The notes beneath the pieces are model-generated. The model was not told the origin of the DNA. It saw only the letters and a program-made list of their open reading frames with translations, and ran no database searches. From Anaerolineae bacterium (GTDB taxonomy: Bacteria; Chloroflexota; Anaerolineae; Anaerolineales; E44-bin32): DNA of 56,843 bases. Every line of letters begins with the position of its first letter. The stretch's first letter is position 1. The stretch covers positions 1 through 56,843 of the forward strand of contig DUEZ01000025.1 of NCBI GenBank assembly GCA_011174825.1, written 5' to 3'. A program made the translations under genes and the position numbers. Shown in pieces: positions 40,636 through 48,091 of this stretch.

Positions 40636-41616
40636 CTACCCTATATGCCCGTGCGCCCGGTACCAATCTAGTGCCTCGCGCAGTGTGAACTCCAGGGGAC
40701 GCGGGCTCAAACCCAGCTCTCGTCGCGACTTGCTACAATTATAGCCTTGCCATTGCCGCACGGCCCGCAAATGATTCCCGAGCAGGTCAAGGGGAGGTAT
40801 TCGATCCTCCAACCATACAATCAGGTCGACCAAACCAAGGGGGATCTCAAACCGGGGCGGTTTCACACCAGCGACCTCCGCCGCTATATTCACAAAATCC
40901 CGAAGTGTTGTATTGTGTCCCCCGAGGATGTATCGCCCCCCAATGTGTCCGACCTCGGATGCCCGAATCTGTGCTTGAGCGACGTCTCTGACATCCACAG
41001 CATTGATCTGAGCTGGCAGCCAGGCCACCATCCAACCCCGCGCGACGGCTAACAACGCGCTCCCAAGCGTCAAGTTTAGATCACCGGGTCCAAAGACGGC
41101 CGTCGGGTTGACGATCACAGCGGGAAGACCTCGCGCGGCAGCGCGCAGCACCTCACTCTCCATGGCAAATTTGCATTCGTAGTACGCTGATCGAGCTAAT
41201 GAACCGGGGAGGTAATGATCTCGTTCGTCTGCCAGGCGCTCCTCACCTAATGGCGGGATGCCGATGGTGGTGAGCGTTGATGTGAACACCAAACGGCCCA
41301 CTTCTGCACGTCTGGCCGCCATGATCACATTCCTAGTTTGCTTCGCCGCATGTGCCACATGAGAAGGCACATTCCGGCTATGACGCGGATAATATCCCGC
41401 GGCATGGAAAACGACCTCGACGCCTTCAAAAGCCTGTGCCAAGCTGTCAGGGTGATCGATATCACCTTCATACCAACTGACCTCGGCTTGAGTTATATGA
41501 CCCGTTGCACCAGCCACACGACGTAGACCACGCACCCGCCAACCCTGCTCAATCGCAGCAAGAGCAATATGGCCGCCAATAAATCCGGTCGCACCTAGGA
41601 CAAGGACATCCTTCAT
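40636..41616 (-). CDS. NAD-dependent epimerase/dehydratase
   Basis: A 326-residue extended short-chain dehydrogenase. The NAD loop is VLVLGATGFIGGHIALAAIE and the active-site YxxxK is in RSAYYECKFAMESEV; the intermediate DIDHPDSLAQAFEGVEVVFH matches the SDR extended pattern. The C-terminal half fits sugar epimerase or dihydroflavonol-reductase-like members, including HpnA-type hopanoid-linked ones, but no hopanoid genes are near. Substrate unknown. Its start follows GGGTGAGC. It reads left with a decayed gene upstream at 41741. Confidence 0.82.
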   Translation of the reverse strand: MKDVLVLGATGFIGGHIALAAIEQGWRVRGLRRVAGATGHITQAEVSWYEGDIDHPDSLAQAFEGVEVVFHAAGYYPRHSRNVPSHVAHAAKQTRNVIMAARRAEVGRLVFTSTLTTIGIPPLGEERLADERDHYLPGSLARSAYYECKFAMESEVLRAAARGLPAVIVNPTAVFGPGDLNLTLGSALLAVARGWMVAWLPAQINAVDVRDVAQAQIRASEVGHIGGRYILGGHNTTLRDFVNIAAEVAGVKPPRFEIPLGLVDLIVWLEDRIPPLDLLGNHLRAVRQWQGYNCSKSRRELGLSPRPLEFTLREALDWYRAHGHIG

Positions 41617-41740
41617 TTCTGCTCACCCAAGCAAAGAAGTGTATCACGTAACGTTCCATCCACATCATGTAAGCCACAGAACATCCATCCAGTGTCATCG
41701 GAAACTAGATTGGTTGAGAGTGTTGAGTGCCGAAGGGAAG

Positions 41741-41909
41741 ATGGTTAGAGATGAGCAGATCAACACCCAGATCGACCTTGCTGCAGCCGGGTTCATCAAG
41801 ATGGAGGCGTAGACTTGACCCCGTCAATAAAACGCTGTGGCTGTCAAAGATCTTCTCATGGGTTCGGGCTGATATCGGGGGTCGACGTGGTGTATTGAAA
41901 ATTGTGTAA
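41741..41909 (+). pseudogene. possible DUF547 C-terminal remnant, frameshifted
   Basis: Two adjoining plus-strand frames read MVRDEQINTQIDLAAAGFIK (ending at TAG 41810) and then, shifted by one base, LDPVNKTLWLSKIFSWVRAD with IGGRRGVLKIV after it. Joined, they follow the C-terminal DUF547 pattern (NTxxLSKIFDWxxxDFGG). No upstream part is found. The rest of 41617-42007 shows nothing else. Confidence 0.4.
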
Positions 41910-42007
41910 CATGTGCACGATGAGGCTGAACAAGTAGCTCTAAGATGAGGCCCGGTACGTACTCGTTACAGCCCTATGATTGGTCTATCAACACACCGGT
42001 CTGTGTA

Positions 42008-42808
42008 TCACTCCACCCGGACTGAGGCACGTACGGAAGCGCAGCGCTCACAACCCAACCTATCGCAGAGCAGTGCCCGTGGGTCTTCGTGGATCCAACT
42101 TACGGTTATGTGAATCAGATCGCGCAGTGGAACGACCTCAGCTATCGACCCGCCGAGAGGGACTCGGCGCACCACGCCCTCCAGTCGTGGGGCGATTGCC
42201 TGGAAACCATCGGAACACCCAGGCCAACCGGGACACTCGACAACGCCTCGGGACGTCAACGCCCAGCGGAGAAACTGCTTGCGCCCCGCTTTTTTCTCCG
42301 CGAAGTGCAAACTGGTGTTGGCCGTATGGCCAACGCCAAGCAGGAGCACATCCCCGTCATACTCGGCCAACCATTCGATTGGCGCCAACGGTTCATCTAG
42401 TGTCTGACTTTGGAGAGCCTCCTCGGCATTCACCCCCGAGAACGAGAGCAGTGGATGGTTGGATCGTGTTGCCATAGAATGCTGGCGGAGGGTTTCGGCG
42501 ACGACACCCATCGCTGCGTCAGCCGGCATCTCAAGCCGGTAGAACTCAGCAGTGAGATTCTCTTCGTCCGTTGAGCCATAGTCGATGGCATTATCTGGCG
42601 GACCCACAGGCGGTACGACCATCGTGCGATATGTAAAGGCAGGCATGATGACCGTCCCGCATGTTGACAGCAGTGATCCAACCACCGTATCGGCTCCACC
42701 TGCCACCTCCCCGAACGCAGCAAGGGAGGCGTGAGCAATGACGAGGCTGTGAGAACCAAGCCCCAATTCCTTAAAGGCTCGTGTGAAATCGCGGTAGGTG
42801 ATCATCAT
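42008..42808 (-). CDS. AAC(3)-family N-acetyltransferase-like protein
   Basis: A 266-residue protein of the antibiotic N-acetyltransferase (AAC(3)-like, Antibiotic_NAT) family. Visible blocks: VIAHASLAAFGEVAGGADTV, CGTVIMPAFTYRTMV, TRSNHPLLSFSGVNAEEA and VLLLGVGHTANTSLHFAEKK, all parts of the family's CoA-binding and active-site framework. Chromosomal relatives in environmental bacteria mostly act on unknown amines and should not be read as resistance genes. The C-terminus ends with a Cys-pair region DRLGCERCASVRA. Single gene. Confidence 0.75.
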   Translation of the reverse strand: MMITYRDFTRAFKELGLGSHSLVIAHASLAAFGEVAGGADTVVGSLLSTCGTVIMPAFTYRTMVVPPVGPPDNAIDYGSTDEENLTAEFYRLEMPADAAMGVVAETLRQHSMATRSNHPLLSFSGVNAEEALQSQTLDEPLAPIEWLAEYDGDVLLLGVGHTANTSLHFAEKKAGRKQFLRWALTSRGVVECPGWPGCSDGFQAIAPRLEGVVRRVPLGGSIAEVVPLRDLIHITVSWIHEDPRALLCDRLGCERCASVRASVRVE

Positions 42809-42810
42809 CT

Positions 42811-42873
42811 ACAGGGCTATAGGGCTCCAGGACACTTGGGCACGCGGGCACCCAGGCGCCTGGGTGCCTAATT
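42811..42873. repeat. GGGCACC-type inverted repeat
   Basis: GGACACTTGGGCACGCGGGC, then CCCAGGCGCCTGGG, between the acetyltransferase start and the enoyl-CoA hydratase stop. Confidence 0.65.
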
Positions 42874-42885
42874 GACTAGGCGCCT

Positions 42886-43659
42886 TTATTTTCCCTTCCA
42901 CTCTGGATCCCGTTTCTCAATAAACGCCCTCATCCCCTCCTTCTGGTCGTCGGAACTAAACAGAAAGTAGAAGGCTCGACGTTCGTCTACGACGCCTTCT
43001 TTGAGGAAGGTTTCGAAGGCTTGATTGACCATCTCCTTCCCACTACGAACAGCTAAAGGAGCCCGGGCACCGATTTCGTTGGCCAGCTTGAGCGCTTCGT
43101 CGAGATAAACCTCGACCGGCACAACCCGATTGATCAAGCCAAAGCGATAAGCCTCCTCCGCAGAGAGGGTGCGATTATTGATCACCATCTCCATCGCGAT
43201 CGCTTTGCCCACCGACTTTGCTAAACGCTGTGTGCCTCCCGAGCCGGGGATGACACCCAGGTTGATCTCGGGTTGACCAAATTTGGCCGTTTCCGAAGCG
43301 ATGATCATATCGCACATCATCGCGACTTCGTTACCGCCCCCTAAACACCATCCGGAAACCGCGGCGATCAAGGGCTTCTTTATCCCTCGAATCCGGTCCC
43401 AGATTCCAAGGTTGTCCGCCAACAGCATGTCGACCGCGGAGGCTTCGACCATCTCTTTAATATCGGCTCCAGCGGCGAAAGCGCGGTCGCTCCCAGTGAT
43501 CACCATCGCGCCGATAGAAGCGTTGTTGTCAAAATCCTCCAACGCCTGGACCAACTCCTCCATCAATGGACGATTAAACGCGTTGAGTGCTTTCGGTCGA
43601 TTGAAGCGGATCAACCCTACCCTGTCGTGTATTTCGGTCAGAATGAAAGAATATGACAT
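42886..43659 (-). CDS. enoyl-CoA hydratase
   Basis: A 257-residue crotonase with both catalytic Glu residues in place: GWCLGGGNEVAMMCDMI and GQPEINLGVIPGSGGTQRLA. The CoA site FNRPKALNAFNRPLMEELVQ and the ADIKEM loop FAAGADIKEM are typical. It hydrates trans-2-enoyl-CoA in fatty acid or amino acid degradation. Start at 43659 follows TTGGAGGTAACA, the strongest site here. It is a single gene between repeats, unlike the paralogue at 39016, which lacks these Glu residues. Confidence 0.88.
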   Translation of the reverse strand: MSYSFILTEIHDRVGLIRFNRPKALNAFNRPLMEELVQALEDFDNNASIGAMVITGSDRAFAAGADIKEMVEASAVDMLLADNLGIWDRIRGIKKPLIAAVSGWCLGGGNEVAMMCDMIIASETAKFGQPEINLGVIPGSGGTQRLAKSVGKAIAMEMVINNRTLSAEEAYRFGLINRVVPVEVYLDEALKLANEIGARAPLAVRSGKEMVNQAFETFLKEGVVDERRAFYFLFSSDDQKEGMRAFIEKRDPEWKGK

Positions 43660-43688
43660 TGTTACCTCCAATCAACGAGGATGCGGTC

Positions 43689-43795
43689 GTGAAAAAATGC
43701 GGGTACCAATTGGAGCGCGGAGAATATGTAGGGATGGGTGCTGCCCTCATCCACTTATGCCGCTCCCACATATTCGTGTAGGCTCTGTTTAGTTT
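43689..43795. repeat. degenerate member of the palindromic element family
   Basis: Left CGTGAAAAAATGC, centre GAATATGTAGGGATGGGTGC ... CCGCTCCCACATATTC, right GTTTAGT. The palindrome is much decayed compared with copies A-D. Confidence 0.4.
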
Positions 43796-43814
43796 AATCA
43801 TAGTTGTCTTGGGC

Positions 43815-44495
43815 TTACCATTGGGGAAGTTTGCTTCGTAGTTTCTTGATGTGGTCTGTGTGATCGCGCTCATGCCAAAGTGCGCGCCGCAAGACCTTGC
43901 GAGCCGACCAAGTCTCTCCTGCAAGCGTGACCACCCCGCTTCGTCTGACAAATTCAGGTAATATTACCAACAAATGTTCACGTACCTTTGCTAAACCACT
44001 GAAGGGTTCATCAGGCAACTCGGCGCTCGAAAAGGCCAATCCTATTCGATCGAGGTACCACCATTCAGCCCGAGCCACATGCATCAAGATGCCTCCGATG
44101 TTCCACCGTTCTCCGGGGAACTCCCGGGACAGGTCATCCGCATCAAATCCATCAACTACCCCCAACAAATCCTTACGGGTGGCATTCAATAACCGCTCGA
44201 ATTGCGGCAACTCGTCCTTAATAAGCGGTGGTCGATCGGAGGCGAAAAAAGCGTTTACCTCGTATCCGTCCTCTGACTCCCATGCTCGGATCACCTCAGC
44301 CACGATCATCGGATCTGATAGACCTGAGATCCGTAACCCGTGACCCTCACACCAGGCGATGTAGGTCTCCACCGCTTTCGGGATCGCTTGGATAGCTTCC
44401 TCACGATTTACATGTTCTATAAAACAGCCTGGAAGATCGGGAACATGCGCTATCCAGCGCCCTTCGTTCTCCTCAACACAAACTAAGTAAGGCAT
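43815..44495 (-). CDS. HicB-like domain fused to a DinB domain
   Basis: A 226-residue fusion. Residues 1-65 match the HicB antitoxin/RNase-H-like fold: YLVCVEENEGRWIAHVPDLP, GCFIEHVNREEAIQAIPKAV. Residues about 95-226 are a DinB four-helix bundle with a metal-type His in GGILMHVARAEWWYLDRI and HERDHTDHIKK near the end. No HicA toxin gene is next to it. The fusion suggests HicB-like ligand or protein binding rather than toxin neutralisation. The start follows GAGGG. Confidence 0.75.
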   Translation of the reverse strand: MPYLVCVEENEGRWIAHVPDLPGCFIEHVNREEAIQAIPKAVETYIAWCEGHGLRISGLSDPMIVAEVIRAWESEDGYEVNAFFASDRPPLIKDELPQFERLLNATRKDLLGVVDGFDADDLSREFPGERWNIGGILMHVARAEWWYLDRIGLAFSSAELPDEPFSGLAKVREHLLVILPEFVRRSGVVTLAGETWSARKVLRRALWHERDHTDHIKKLRSKLPQW

Positions 44496-44641
44496 CAGGG
44501 ACCCTCAGGTATCAAGTATTATACGCCCCCAACAATCCGCCCGCACGATAGGCCAGAGATAACCACATGCTCAATGATAATAAAAGGTTGCCAATTGTAT
44601 GGGACTCTAAGTGATGCTTTAGAACAACCTGATCCGGACCG

Positions 44642-45346
44642 TCATTCGGAACACACCGCCGGCTCGTTGCCGACACGATCGGCGTTGGTCTCGAAGCCAA
44701 GATACGGAGAGGGGTCAAGCGTGTTTCTAATCTCGAGCTCGTTCATAAACTCCCCCTGCCCATCATCCTTCACAATTGAGAAATGCAGATGTACGCCAGT
44801 GGGATTATCGGGATCAGCCGAGTAATTCCCTTGGTAACCCAGCAACGTCCCTGACGAGACGAACTTTTCGTAGGTGCCGGGTGGAAAATCGGGAGCGATA
44901 AACGAGTTCCCCTCAGCATCCGCCATGTGGGCGTAGTACACCCAAATCTGTCGCCTGGGTCGGAACGGGTCCTCTGGGATGCGAATGATCACCGCAGAAC
45001 GCCATTCAGGCAATCGAGTGAGGTAACCGTCATAAACAGCGACCACCGGTGTACGGCCCAAACCACCAGGGCCGAAGATGTCGATCCCTTGATGGCGATG
45101 CCCTGGATAGAACGAATCTCTCCAAAAGAAGCCAATGTACCCATCCGTGGGGGACACAAAGGGAGACTCACCACAACTTTGTCCGGCCCGGATCATCCAA
45201 TCACTGTGTCCATCTGGGTTGGCCAAATACTGGCGTAATCGAGCGACTCGACCGACCGTCGGTCGAAAGTGATTGTAGAGCTGATAGCCGATAACGATCG
45301 CGGCGATGATCAGTATCGAAAACGCAATCCCGATCGGACGTTTCAT
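44642..45346 (-). CDS. M23 family metallopeptidase
   Basis: A 234-residue peptidase anchored by an N-terminal helix (about 4-22). The LytM/M23 zinc site is complete: H in HRHQGIDIFGPGG (with Asp), YAHM and HLHFS (HxH). Such enzymes cut peptide cross-links in cell walls or other extracellular proteins. The insertions between the motifs and the tail (PSPYLGFETNADRVGNEP) are unremarkable. It starts after AAGGTGAG. The nearest cell-wall partner, the bactofilin at 4195, is 40 kb away, so no functional link is claimed. Confidence 0.85.
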   Translation of the reverse strand: MKRPIGIAFSILIIAAIVIGYQLYNHFRPTVGRVARLRQYLANPDGHSDWMIRAGQSCGESPFVSPTDGYIGFFWRDSFYPGHRHQGIDIFGPGGLGRTPVVAVYDGYLTRLPEWRSAVIIRIPEDPFRPRRQIWVYYAHMADAEGNSFIAPDFPPGTYEKFVSSGTLLGYQGNYSADPDNPTGVHLHFSIVKDDGQGEFMNELEIRNTLDPSPYLGFETNADRVGNEPAVCSE

Positions 45347-45422
45347 TCAAATCTCACCTTACGGTTAGATAATCGGCTTTTGAGCTAAGCCACACTTACA
45401 CAAGAACCGGCGTTCCGCCGGT

Positions 45423-45545
45423 GTAGGGGCGGTTCGCGAACCACCCCTACAATGTTACAGATCGTGCTTCAATTCTTGTAGGGGCAATTCACCGTTCGTG
45501 CCGCGAGAACCGGTCAGGGCGCGAGACGACATGAATTGCCCCTAC
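45423..45545. repeat. GTAGGGGC-type repeat pair
   Basis: GTAGGGGCGGTTCGCGAACC ... CCCCTAC, then ATCGTGCTTCAATTCTTG linking to GTAGGGGCAATTCA ... TGAATTGCCCCTAC. The same linker (ATTGTGCTTCACTTCTTG) joins units at 53811. Confidence 0.75.
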
Positions 45546-45566
45546 ATTGAGCTTTAAACTGCTTTC

Positions 45567-46043
45567 CTAAGTCGTCCCTAATAAATCCAGCACAACCGCT
45601 CCTGTGACGCGGACGATCTCACTCGGTGAAATACGCAGCAAGGAATCAATGGCCCCACCACCAGCATAAACTTCCGTATGCTCCAACACTCTTGGATCGA
45701 TCAACGTTTGTATTTGTTGCTTCAGGCCAAAAGGCGGTACGGCACCCACTGGATAACCCGTCAGTTCCAGCACGGCCTCAGCACCAGCAAGTTTGACACG
45801 TTTGCGTCCAACCCCAAAATAGGCTGCGATTGTACGGCGATCGACCCTGCTGGTACCACAAGCGATAGCCACCACAGGCTCACCGTCGACCGTAAAGAGC
45901 AGCGTTTTAACAATCTGCGACGGTGATGTTCCTACCGCCTGTGCGGCATCTTCCACAGTTGGGGTATGCACCGAAAGCTTGATCAGATCAGCTCGGATAG
46001 TGTTATCTTCGATCCACACCGCTAGATTCGATGATTCCAGCAT
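45567..46043 (-). CDS. YbaK/prolyl-tRNA editing-like protein (second copy)
   Basis: A 158-residue YbaK-fold protein: SPSQIVKTLLFTVDGEPVVA with the family Lys, RRTIAAYFGVGRKRVKLAGA and GYPVGAVPPFGLKQQIQTLI. It differs much from the copy at 21169 (for example IVKTLLF against IVRSLLF, PPFGL against SPFGL), so they are old paralogues, perhaps one for Cys-tRNA-Pro and the other for Ala-tRNA-Pro. Start follows GAGGGGAG. Divergent from the pilin gene. Confidence 0.82.
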   Translation of the reverse strand: MLESSNLAVWIEDNTIRADLIKLSVHTPTVEDAAQAVGTSPSQIVKTLLFTVDGEPVVAIACGTSRVDRRTIAAYFGVGRKRVKLAGAEAVLELTGYPVGAVPPFGLKQQIQTLIDPRVLEHTEVYAGGGAIDSLLRISPSEIVRVTGAVVLDLLGTT

Positions 46044-46133
46044 GTTTTTGCTCCCCTCAATGGTGTTTACCCTTCGCTGCTCCTATAAGTACCCCGGTCT
46101 TACCCTATCTGACCCATGAGAACTATTGAGCGT

Positions 46134-46155
46134 TATAGGAAATTTATCCTATACT
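46134..46155 (+). promoter_or_regulatory. palindrome and -10 box of the pilin gene
   Basis: TATAGGA-AATTTA-TCCTATA (46134-46153) overlaps the -10 TATACT (46150-46155). The ATG lies five bases further on, so the mRNA is probably leaderless. The overlap suggests a repressor site. Confidence 0.55.
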
Positions 46156-46160
46156 TACCC

Positions 46161-46340
46161 ATGATGCTAAAAATTTATTTTCGTTTGAGGGCATTTTCGT
46201 CTCATTATTCCCCTCGAGGCCAAGGCTTGGTCGAATATGCGTTGTTAATTCTGCTCGTTGGGTTAGCGGTCATCGTGATGCTAGCCCTCTTCGGAAGAGG
46301 CGTGGGGAACATGTTCAGCAACATCATCGCCAACGTGTAA
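46161..46340 (+). CDS. Flp family type IVb pilin
   Basis: A 59-residue prepilin with the short basic leader, a processing site after Gly (SPRG, then QGLVEYALL with Glu at +5) and a hydrophobic helix (LLILLVGLAVIVMLALFG). This is the pattern of Flp/Tad pilins. The start at 46161 uses the second of the in-frame ATGs, five bases past a -10 box. No tadA, rcpC or other Tad assembly gene lies in the window, so this is an orphan pilin. A hairpin terminator follows at 46439. Confidence 0.82.
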   Translation: MMLKIYFRLRAFSSHYSPRGQGLVEYALLILLVGLAVIVMLALFGRGVGNMFSNIIANV

Positions 46341-46438
46341 CCCGCTGTTCGCCCGTATCTATTCCGAACCATGGGGGTACAAGATCTGAACCTCCACCTG
46401 GAGGGTAGATCGCTGTCAAGCCAAGTGGTCCTCTCCTT

Positions 46439-46470
46439 AGCCGCGCTGAAACGCGGCTCGTTCTTCTTAA
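46439..46470 (+). terminator. possible terminator after the pilin gene
   Basis: AGCCGCG-CTGAAA-CGCGGCT then CGTTCTTCTT, 100 bases after the stop. The rest of 46341-46647 shows no gene. Confidence 0.6.
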
Positions 46471-46647
46471 TTAAAAAATTACCGCACCTCTGCTCAAACC
46501 CTTTGAACTCTGCCGCCATCCAACGTGCCAACTTTCTCCTTCCTGACCGTGTTCTTGATGCATTCTACGCAGATTGACTTGCGAAACCGCAGCTCTACGT
46601 GCGCCTCCCACCTGTAGTTAAGGCAGGGGGATCCTCGTAATCGAGGA

Positions 46648-46851
46648 TCAGGCCTCGCCATCTGCTTCCTTGCCTACGATGGTTTTCAATCGACGGGCGA
46701 CGTCCCGACGAGGGAGCAGGATCCGTCTTCCACAGCCAAGGCATTTCAAACCGATGTCAGCGCCCAAGCGGACGACGATCCAGTCCGTGCTCCCACAAGG
46801 ATGTGGTTTGCGGAGCCGTAGCACATCCCCCATCTGAAGATCAGGCAGCAT
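46648..46851 (-). CDS. DUF951 family protein
   Basis: A 67-residue small protein with the DUF951 signature: [20 protein letters not shown], then [20 protein letters not shown]. Three Cys (one in HPCG, two in CLGC) suggest zinc. This Gram-positive and Chloroflexota protein is of unknown function and is often found near ychF or rpsF; here it lies by the site-2 protease gene on the other strand, divergent. I choose ATG 46851, since GAGG precedes it and a GTG start upstream has no site. Confidence 0.8.
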   Translation of the reverse strand: MLPDLQMGDVLRLRKPHPCGSTDWIVVRLGADIGLKCLGCGRRILLPRRDVARRLKTIVGKEADGEA

Positions 46852-46904
46852 TTGACCTCGCACCTCATTCGTTCAAGCGCGGATTATATCATTTGGCTCA
46901 ATGG

Positions 46905-46910
46905 TATAAT
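46905..46910 (+). promoter_or_regulatory. extended -10 box for the M50 gene
   Basis: TGGTATAAT, nine bases before the ATG at 46920; no ribosome binding site, so leaderless or nearly so. Confidence 0.55.
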
Positions 46911-46919
46911 CCGCACACT

Positions 46920-47561
46920 ATGCTTAACTTTGGTATTCCTGGTTTCATCGCCGCGGCTTTCACATTAGTGATCGCCTTCACTGTTCATGAGTTCGCACAC
47001 GCCTGGACCGCAGATCAACTCGGCGACGACACGCCGCGTTACAATGGCCGCTTGACTCTCAACCCCCTGGCGCATCTTGATCCCCTTGGTTCGTTGATGT
47101 TGCTGATCGCTGGTTTTGGCTGGGCAAAACCTGTCCCTGTAAATCCCGTTATACTCCAACGCCGTACACCCGCAGGGATGATGCTCGTCTCCGCGGCGGG
47201 TCCGTTCTCCAACCTACTAATGGCGATCGTGGCTGCCATTCCCTTCAAGGCTGGCTTGCTAGAACCCTCATTTTCTTCTACAAGTCGCGTCCTGCCTTCC
47301 CTGTCCTTCCTGCTTTCGCTTTTTATCCTGTTCAACCTGTTCCTTCTGTTTTTTAACCTGATCCCCCTCTTCCCACTCGACGGTGAAAAGGTGTTGGCGC
47401 ACTTTCTGCCGCCAGGTGGGCAAGACATGCTCCACCGCCTGAGGCCCTACGGGCCCATGATCCTCATGCTCCTTGTGTTCCTCGGATCATTTGGTGGTAT
47501 CAATATCTTGGGTCTGTTGGTCAGTACGCCAGCTTTTAATGTGTTCCAGTTGTTGACCTGA
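46920..47561 (+). CDS. site-2 protease family (M50) membrane protein
   Basis: A 213-residue integral membrane metalloprotease. The zinc motif HExxH is HEFAH in IAFTVHEFAHAWTADQLGDD, and the third ligand is in NLIPLFPLDGEKVL. Five or six hydrophobic helices, no PDZ domain, so it belongs to the short YwhC-like group. Its substrate is unknown; relatives cut membrane regulators. The start at 46920 gives a family-like N-terminus, while the longer frame upstream is not credible. An HD-domain gene follows two bases after the stop. Confidence 0.88.
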   Translation: MLNFGIPGFIAAAFTLVIAFTVHEFAHAWTADQLGDDTPRYNGRLTLNPLAHLDPLGSLMLLIAGFGWAKPVPVNPVILQRRTPAGMMLVSAAGPFSNLLMAIVAAIPFKAGLLEPSFSSTSRVLPSLSFLLSLFILFNLFLLFFNLIPLFPLDGEKVLAHFLPPGGQDMLHRLRPYGPMILMLLVFLGSFGGINILGLLVSTPAFNVFQLLT

Positions 47562-47563
47562 GG

Positions 47564-48082
47564 ATGAGCCTCACTTACCGCGCATCTCAAACCTTCCGAG
47601 TCCTGCTCGCCAAGCCCGGGTCCGAAGATCTGGCTCTGGCCGAAGAGCATCTTCTACCTCCACTGGTAGAACTCTTCCATCAAATGAGCCCGGCTGACCA
47701 GATACACGGATTGCGTGTGCTGCACAGCCTACTTGCTCAAGACGAAGGAGACCCCAATTTGCTCGCTGCGGCGCTTCTACATGACGTCGGCAAGAGCCAA
47801 GTGAGGCTGCGACTCTGGGAACGAATCCTTATCGTCCTTGTCTCTTGGTTTGCTCCAGAGAGAAGTCAGCGCTGGGGTGAGGGCCAGCTCAATAGCTGGC
47901 GGCGACCCTTTGTCATCGCTGTGCATCACCCGGCTTGGGGTGCCGAGATGATTCGCCAAGCAGGCGGAACAGAGGAGTTGGCAACTTTGGTGCTCCGCCA
48001 CCAAGAGACCCTCCCCCCTGACCCGGCAAAAGAGATCGACCGTCTGTTGTTCCGTCTTCAAGAAGCGGACGGATTGAATTGA
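47564..48082 (+). CDS. HD domain protein
   Basis: A 172-residue metal-dependent phosphohydrolase-like protein. The HD pair is in AAALLHDVGKSQVRLRLWER, and H...D partners lie in FVIAVHHPAWGAEMIRQAGG, LVLRHQETLPP and the C-terminal LLFRLQEADGLN. Length and position suggest it acts on nucleotides or signal molecules. The start lies two bases after the M50 stop, so the two are coupled. The next gene is a TyrA-like dehydrogenase 10 bases on, all three reading right. Confidence 0.78.
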   Translation: MSLTYRASQTFRVLLAKPGSEDLALAEEHLLPPLVELFHQMSPADQIHGLRVLHSLLAQDEGDPNLLAAALLHDVGKSQVRLRLWERILIVLVSWFAPERSQRWGEGQLNSWRRPFVIAVHHPAWGAEMIRQAGGTEELATLVLRHQETLPPDPAKEIDRLLFRLQEADGLN

Positions 48083-48091
48083 GGTGAACCC

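Noticed and set aside
42008..42808. Aminoglycoside resistance gene
   Set aside because: Fold matches AAC(3)-like proteins, but no mobile context, and chromosomal environmental members are not shown to act on drugs.
46371..46577. 68-codon plus-strand frame after the pilin
   Set aside because: It runs through the probable terminator and has no similarity or ribosome site.
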